Source: Paracoccaceae bacterium
GTDB taxonomy: Bacteria > Pseudomonadota > Alphaproteobacteria > Rhodobacterales > Rhodobacteraceae
NCBI GenBank assembly: GCA_007131945.1
Contig: SLPP01000347.1
Location: forward strand, 1-5,094
DNA: 5,094 nt
Direction: 5' to 3'
Positions 1-5,094 of the stretch are shown here, in pieces (the first letter of the stretch is position 1; each line of letters opens with the position of its first letter). The notes under the pieces were generated by a model. That model worked only from the letters and a program-made list of their open reading frames with translations, made no database searches and was not told the DNA's origin. Made by a program: the position numbers and the translations under genes.

Positions 1-51
1 TACCAGTGCAATGCCTGCCTGGAACCCTTCGACTATTTCAAATGCATCTGA
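1..51 (+). CDS. paaD: C-terminal end of PaaD, phenylacetyl-CoA epoxidase maturation protein (partial)
   Basis: Only the last 16 codons and the TGA stop (49-51) are in the window. They read YQCNACLEPFDYFKCI, the typical ending of PaaD: a CxxC pair followed by EPFDYFKC with a further cysteine next to the C-terminus. PaaD is a MIP18/DUF59-type protein with a C-terminal cysteine-rich tail. It is required for phenylacetate ring epoxidation and is thought to help install the metal centres of the PaaABCE complex in the cytoplasm. The gene order paaD-paaE and the 7-base gap to paaE support the call. The start and the DUF59 core lie upstream of the window. The fragment is short, but the motif is very characteristic. 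Confidence 0.9.
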   Translation, partial: YQCNACLEPFDYFKCI

Positions 52-53
52 GG
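49..53 (+). promoter_or_regulatory. Ribosome binding site of paaE, overlapping the paaD stop
   Basis: TGAGG contains the paaD stop codon (TGA, 49-51) and a GAGG Shine-Dalgarno core (50-53), five bases before the ATG at 59. This decides the paaE start in favour of 59 over the in-frame ATG at 11, which lies inside paaD and has no comparable site in front of it. The arrangement suggests that ribosomes finishing paaD restart on paaE. Confidence 0.65.
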
Positions 54-58
54 CACGC

Positions 59-1132
59 ATGGCCCGTTTTCTGCCCCTCGACGTCATCGACGTGAAGAAG
101 GACACGCGCGACGCCGTCGTCGTGACGCTCCGCCCGAAACCCGACGACGCCGACAGGTTCCGCTTCGTCCAGGGCCAGTACCTGACCTTCCGCCGCGACT
201 TCGACGGCGAGGAGTTGCGCCGCTCCTACTCGATCTGCACCGGCCTCGACGAGGGCTGCCTGAAGGTCGGCATCAAGCGCGTCGATGGCGGCGCCTTCTC
301 GACCTGGGCGAACGAGAACCTCGCCCCCGGCGCGGTGCTTGAGGCGATGCCGCCGATGGGCAACTTCCACCTGCCGCTGGACCCCGCCAGGGCCCGCCAC
401 TATCTCGGCTTCGCCGGCGGCTCCGGCATCACGCCGGTGCTCTCGATCCTCAAGACCGTGCTCCGGCGCGAGCCGAGATCGCGCTTCACGCTCGTCTATG
501 CCAACCGCCAGATCAGCTCGATCATGTTCCGCGAGGAGCTGGAGGATCTGAAGAACACCTATCTCGGCCGCCTCTCGGTCCTGCATGTCCTCGAATCCGA
601 GGGCCAGGAGATCGACCTCTTCACCGGCATGATCGACGAGGGCAAGATGAAGGCGCTCTTCACCCACTGGGTCGATCCGGCGACGGTCGACGCCGCCTTC
701 ATCTGCGGCCCCGAACCGATGATGCTGACCATCGCCGCCAGCCTGCGCGACCACGGTCTGCGCGACGACCAGATCAAGTTCGAACTCTTCGCCTCCGGCC
801 AGCCGGGCCGGGCGAAGAAGAAGGCCGAAACCCGCCTCGCCGACAGCGCCGAGGCCTGCGAGGCCACCGTCACGCTCGACGGCACCACCCGCAGCTTCCG
901 CATGCCGAAATCGGGCGAGAGCCTCCTCGACGCCGCCCTCGGCGCCGATCTCGACGCGCCCTATGCCTGCAAGGCCGGCGTCTGCTCGACCTGCCGCGCC
1001 AGGGTGCTGGAGGGCGAGGTCGAGATGCGCGTCAACCACGCGCTCGAGGATTACGAGGTCGAACAGGGCTACGTGCTGACCTGCCAGTGCTACCCGCTCT
1101 CCGACCGCATCACCGTCAGCTACGACCAGTGA
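59..1132 (+). CDS. paaE: PaaE, FAD/2Fe-2S reductase subunit of phenylacetyl-CoA 1,2-epoxidase
   Basis: This 357-aa protein has the length and layout of PaaE, the cytoplasmic reductase that passes electrons from NADPH through FAD and a 2Fe-2S centre to the di-iron PaaABC oxygenase. The N-terminal ferredoxin-reductase FAD domain carries RSYS at residues 55-58. The nucleotide-binding domain carries GGSGITPV at about 120-127 and CGPEPM at 216-221. The C-terminal plant-type ferredoxin domain has cluster ligands C304, C309, C312 and C342 (CKAGVCSTC, then LTCQC). All expected motifs are present and the frame is unbroken. The ATG at 59 was chosen because it follows a GAGG site and gives the usual N-terminus; starting at 11 would add 16 residues encoded inside paaD. 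The gene lies 7 bases after paaD and 7 bases before the next gene, so it is translated within an operon. Confidence 0.96.
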   Translation: MARFLPLDVIDVKKDTRDAVVVTLRPKPDDADRFRFVQGQYLTFRRDFDGEELRRSYSICTGLDEGCLKVGIKRVDGGAFSTWANENLAPGAVLEAMPPMGNFHLPLDPARARHYLGFAGGSGITPVLSILKTVLRREPRSRFTLVYANRQISSIMFREELEDLKNTYLGRLSVLHVLESEGQEIDLFTGMIDEGKMKALFTHWVDPATVDAAFICGPEPMMLTIAASLRDHGLRDDQIKFELFASGQPGRAKKKAETRLADSAEACEATVTLDGTTRSFRMPKSGESLLDAALGADLDAPYACKAGVCSTCRARVLEGEVEMRVNHALEDYEVEQGYVLTCQCYPLSDRITVSYDQ

Positions 1133-1134
1133 GG
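1130..1134 (+). promoter_or_regulatory. Ribosome binding site of the PaaA-like gene, overlapping the paaE stop
   Basis: TGAGG joins the paaE stop (1130-1132) to a GAGG core (1131-1134), five bases before the ATG at 1140. A second in-frame ATG lies at 1146, but the spacing favours 1140. The geometry is the same as at the paaD/paaE junction. Confidence 0.6.
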
Positions 1135-1139
1135 CCGCC

Positions 1140-1889
1140 ATGGACATGACGATCGAGGACTATCTGGCGCAGGGCGGCAAGCTGACCTCGCCGGCCAATG
1201 TCCCGCCGCGCTACCGGGGGGAACTCCTGCGCCTGATGGCGACCTTCGTCGACAGCGAACTCGCCGGTTCCGCCGGCTTCGCCGACGCGATCAACGACGC
1301 GCCCGGCATCAAGAGCCGCATCGCCGCGGCGCGGATCGTGCTCGAGAAGGCCGACCATGCCGAGCGCGTGCTCAAGGTCATGGCCGAGTTCGGCGTCGAT
1401 ACCGCGCGCTACGAGGGCGTGCATCCCTGGGCCGCGCGGCTCGCGCGCGAGGCCGATATCGGCGCCTCGCGCCAGGGCGGGGACATGCGGCTTTCCGTCT
1501 TCCACTACCCGCTCCAGGGCTGGGTCGATGCGGTGGTGATGAACGTCCTGCAGGGCGCGGCCGCCGTGATCCAGCTTCAGGAATTCGCGAAACTCTCCTA
1601 CCAGCCGCTGGCGGAGGTCTTCCGCGGCCTCGCCCCGCGCGAGACGCGCCATTACGAACTCGGCCGCGAGGGGCTGGCGCAGGTCGTCGCGACCGAGGAC
1701 GGGCGCGATCAGGCCCGCGCCTCGCTCGCCTACTGGACCCCGCGCGTCGAGGCCGGGTTCGGTCCCGCCGGCTCGTCGCGCTTCGCCACGCTTTCCCGCT
1801 TCGGCCTGCGCCACCGCCCGAACGAGGCGCTGCTCGCCGACTGGCGGGCCGAGACCGGCGCGGTGCGCGCGCAGCTCAACCTGACCTGA
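1140..1889 (+). CDS. PaaA-like ferritin-fold protein (phenylacetic acid catabolic protein family), probably with an incomplete di-iron site
   Basis: This 249-aa protein resembles the PaaA epoxidase subunit along most of its length: PPRYRGELLRL near residue 22, DSELAG at 38-43, SVFHYP at 119-124, WVDAVVMNVLQGAA at 128-141, and SYQPLAEVF leading to the ExxH motif E168-TR-H171. PaaA is the catalytic di-iron subunit and is usually about 300-330 aa, so this protein is shorter, mainly at the C-terminus. By eye against PaaA remembered from E. coli, the ligand positions E40, H73, E168 and H171 are kept. The glutamate of the first ExxH becomes K70 (EKADH at 69-73), and the aspartate of the DGAA segment becomes Q138. 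It is therefore unlikely to be the normal oxygenase subunit. It could be a structural partner, an assembly helper or a diverged enzyme. Its place between paaE and paaZ, with 7- and 11-base gaps, ties it to phenylacetate degradation. The family assignment is firm; the role is inferred. Confidence 0.85.
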   Translation: MDMTIEDYLAQGGKLTSPANVPPRYRGELLRLMATFVDSELAGSAGFADAINDAPGIKSRIAAARIVLEKADHAERVLKVMAEFGVDTARYEGVHPWAARLAREADIGASRQGGDMRLSVFHYPLQGWVDAVVMNVLQGAAAVIQLQEFAKLSYQPLAEVFRGLAPRETRHYELGREGLAQVVATEDGRDQARASLAYWTPRVEAGFGPAGSSRFATLSRFGLRHRPNEALLADWRAETGAVRAQLNLT

Positions 1890-1892
1890 GGA
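1887..1892 (+). promoter_or_regulatory. Ribosome binding site of paaZ, overlapping the stop of the PaaA-like gene
   Basis: TGAGGA combines the stop codon (1887-1889) with a GAGGA core (1888-1892), eight bases before the paaZ ATG at 1901. This is the third junction in a row with this arrangement. Confidence 0.6.
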
Positions 1893-1900
1893 CGGCCGCC

Positions 1901-3949
<2,049 letters not shown>

Positions 3950-3972
3950 CCCCGCTGCCCGGACCCGGCGGC

Positions 3973-4134
3973 TCAGACCCCCAGCGCGCCGCGCAGCATC
4001 GGCAGCGCCGCCGCCGCGACCAGACCGACGAGCGCACCGAGCACGATCATCCGCCCGCGCTGCCCGGAAGCGGCGGCCACGCCGGCGAGCGCCGCGCAGA
4101 TCAGCCCGTAATAGGCCATGACGATCAGGTCCAT
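3973..4134 (-). CDS. Small predicted membrane protein with two transmembrane helices (53 aa, function unknown)
   Basis: Read on the minus strand from ATG (4134-4132) to TGA (3975-3973), this gives 53 residues beginning MDLIVMAYYGLICAAL and ending LPMLRGALGV. Two hydrophobic stretches, about residues 2-22 and 29-46, flank a short basic loop (SGQRGR, 23-28). This predicts a helical hairpin in the inner membrane with the loop in the cytoplasm. An in-frame TAG (4146-4144) four codons upstream limits the start to this ATG or to M6. A weak AGG (4145-4143) lies eight bases before the ATG. The gene fills the gap between paaZ and the oxidoreductase gene and starts 43 bases after the latter, on the same strand, so co-transcription is plausible. 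I recognise no named family. Hydrophobicity alone can arise by chance in GC-rich DNA, so the evidence is the hairpin pattern, the fit to the gap and the bounded frame. Confidence 0.6.
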   Translation of the reverse strand: MDLIVMAYYGLICAALAGVAAASGQRGRMIVLGALVGLVAAAALPMLRGALGV

Positions 4135-4148
4135 GGACCGAGCCTAGC

Positions 4149-4162
4149 ACGGGCCGGCCCGT
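4149..4162. repeat. 14-bp perfect palindrome between the oxidoreductase and small membrane protein genes
   Basis: ACGGGCCGGCCCGT is identical to its own reverse complement. It lies in the 43-base gap between the end of the oxidoreductase gene and the small membrane protein gene. As RNA it could form only a short stem of five G/C-rich pairs with a four-base loop, and no T-run follows on either strand. It is therefore not a classical terminator. It might be a weak hairpin, a protein-binding site or chance in GC-rich DNA. Confidence 0.4.
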
Positions 4163-4177
4163 CGCGCCACGCCCGGC

Positions 4178-5094
4178 TCAGGCCGCCGCCTGGCTTGCCA
4201 GCATGTCGCGGACCATCGGGATCACCTTCTCGCCGTAGAGCCGGATCCCCTCCATCAGCTCCTCGTGCGGCTGCGGCCCGGTCGAATACTTCAGGTCGAA
4301 CCGCTGGATGCCCAGCCCCCTGACCGCGCGCACGATCTTGCGCGCCACCGTCTCGGGCGAACCGACGAAGAGCGCGCCATGCGCCACCTCGGCGATGAAG
4401 CGGTCCTTCGTCACCGGCGGCCAGCCGCGCTCGCGCCCGATGCGGCCGAACATCGCCTGGTAATGCGGCCAGAGTTTTTCCCGCGCGTCCTGGTCGGTCG
4501 CGGCCACGAAGCCCGGCGAGTGCACGCCGATCGGCCGCGCCTCCTGCCCGGTCTGGGCGATGGCGCGGTGGTAGAGGTCGACGAAGGGTTTGAACCGCAG
4601 CGGGTCGCCGCCGATGATCGCCAGCATCAGCTGCAGGTCGTGCCGCACGACGCGGATGACCGATTCGGGGCTACCGCCGACGCCGATCCAGGTGGTCAGG
4701 GGCTGGCCCAGCCGCGGATAGACCGCCGCCTGCTTCAGCGGCGCGCGGGTCTTGCCCTGCCAGCTCACCGTCTCCTCGCGCAGGAGCCGGGCGAATATCT
4801 CCAGCCGCTCCTCGAACAGCAGGTCGTAGTCCTGCAGCTCGTGGCCGAAGAGCGCGTAGCTCTCGGTGAACGAGCCGCGGCCGAGGATCGCCTCGGCCCG
4901 CCCGTTCGAGACCGCGTTCAGCGTCGAGAACCGCTGGAACACCCGCACCGGATCGTCGGTCGAGAGCACCGTGACCGCCGTCCCCAGCCGGATGCGCCGC
5001 GTCCGCCCGGCGATCGCGGCGAGCACGATCTCGGGCGCCGAGATGGCGAAATCGTCGCGGTGATGCTCGCCAAGCCCGATGAAGTCGATGCCCA
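4178..5094 (-). CDS. Luciferase-like monooxygenase (LLM class flavin-dependent oxidoreductase), N-terminus outside the window
   Basis: The minus-strand frame ends at the stop 4180-4178 and stays open to the right edge, giving 304 visible residues; about 40 N-terminal residues are probably missing. The GTG at 5026-5024 is not the start, because typical family sequence continues upstream of it: GLGEHHRDDFAISAPEIV at visible residues 6-23. Other family signatures are the DDPVRVFQRFSTL segment, GRGSFTES near 71, WIGVGGSPESV near 135-145, GVHSPGF near 189 and VGSPETVARK near 243-252. These belong to the TIM-barrel bacterial luciferase family (COG2141), and I think to the Atu2307-like branch. Members use reduced FMN, or sometimes F420, to oxidise varied substrates; the substrate here cannot be told from sequence. 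It faces the paa operon tail to tail, so the neighbourhood alone does not assign it to phenylacetate degradation. Its promoter is outside the window. Confidence 0.93.
   Translation of the reverse strand, partial: GIDFIGLGEHHRDDFAISAPEIVLAAIAGRTRRIRLGTAVTVLSTDDPVRVFQRFSTLNAVSNGRAEAILGRGSFTESYALFGHELQDYDLLFEERLEIFARLLREETVSWQGKTRAPLKQAAVYPRLGQPLTTWIGVGGSPESVIRVVRHDLQLMLAIIGGDPLRFKPFVDLYHRAIAQTGQEARPIGVHSPGFVAATDQDAREKLWPHYQAMFGRIGRERGWPPVTKDRFIAEVAHGALFVGSPETVARKIVRAVRGLGIQRFDLKYSTGPQPHEELMEGIRLYGEKVIPMVRDMLASQAAA

Noticed and set aside
11..58. Possible 16-residue N-terminal extension of PaaE from the ATG at 11
   Set aside because: This ATG lies inside the paaD coding end, the extension would not match the family N-terminus, and a good GAGG site precedes the ATG at 59.
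38..1147. Open minus-strand frame of 369 codons opposite paaE
   Set aside because: It is fully antisense to paaE, which has every expected motif; its translation is low-complexity and resembles no family. It is a shadow of GC-rich coding bias.
1116..1814. Minus-strand frame of 232 codons opposite the PaaA-like gene
   Set aside because: It is antisense to a gene with clear homology and has no motif or ribosome binding context of its own.
3952..3971. Possible intrinsic terminator in the paaZ downstream spacer
   Set aside because: Only a four-pair CCGC/GCGG match with a long loop can be drawn, and no T-run follows on either strand.
5024..5026. GTG as the start of the luciferase-like oxidoreductase
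   Set aside because: The frame stays open to the window edge, and the upstream residues (GLGEHHRDDFAISAPEI) are typical conserved family sequence, so the gene is cut by the window edge and does not start here.

Overview
The window looks like chromosomal DNA from a very GC-rich alphaproteobacterium, most likely in the Rhodobacteraceae/Paracoccaceae neighbourhood. This is inferred from the strong GC bias at third codon positions, the tight paa gene order and the character of the proteins; there is no rRNA or other marker to prove it. Almost all of the sequence is coding, and I see no mobile element, tRNA, rRNA or CRISPR array.

Positions 1-3949 (+ strand) are the distal part of an aerobic phenylacetate-degradation (paa) operon: the last 16 codons of paaD, then paaE (reductase of the phenylacetyl-CoA epoxidase), then a 249-aa paralogue of the PaaA ferritin-like subunit, then paaZ (bifunctional ring-opening hydrolase and aldehyde dehydrogenase). 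The genes are 7, 7 and 11 bases apart, and at each junction the TGA stop codon is part of the Shine-Dalgarno sequence of the next gene. This points to one transcript with coupled translation. The promoter and the paaA, paaB and paaC genes would lie upstream of the window.

Positions 3973-5094 (- strand) hold a convergent pair: a luciferase-like flavin-dependent oxidoreductase whose N-terminus runs off the right edge, followed by a 53-codon gene for a predicted two-helix membrane protein. The two transcription units meet tail to tail across 23 bases without an obvious intrinsic terminator.

Functionally, PaaE feeds electrons to the di-iron epoxidase that makes the ring 1,2-epoxide of phenylacetyl-CoA. 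After isomerisation to oxepin-CoA by a protein not in this window, PaaZ opens the ring and oxidises the aldehyde. Both PaaZ active sites look intact, which fits full catabolism rather than diversion to tropone-type products. The least ordinary item is the PaaA-like protein at 1140-1889. It keeps the PaaA fold signatures but appears to have lost two of the six iron-ligand positions, which suggests a non-catalytic or differently acting third ferritin-like member of the system.
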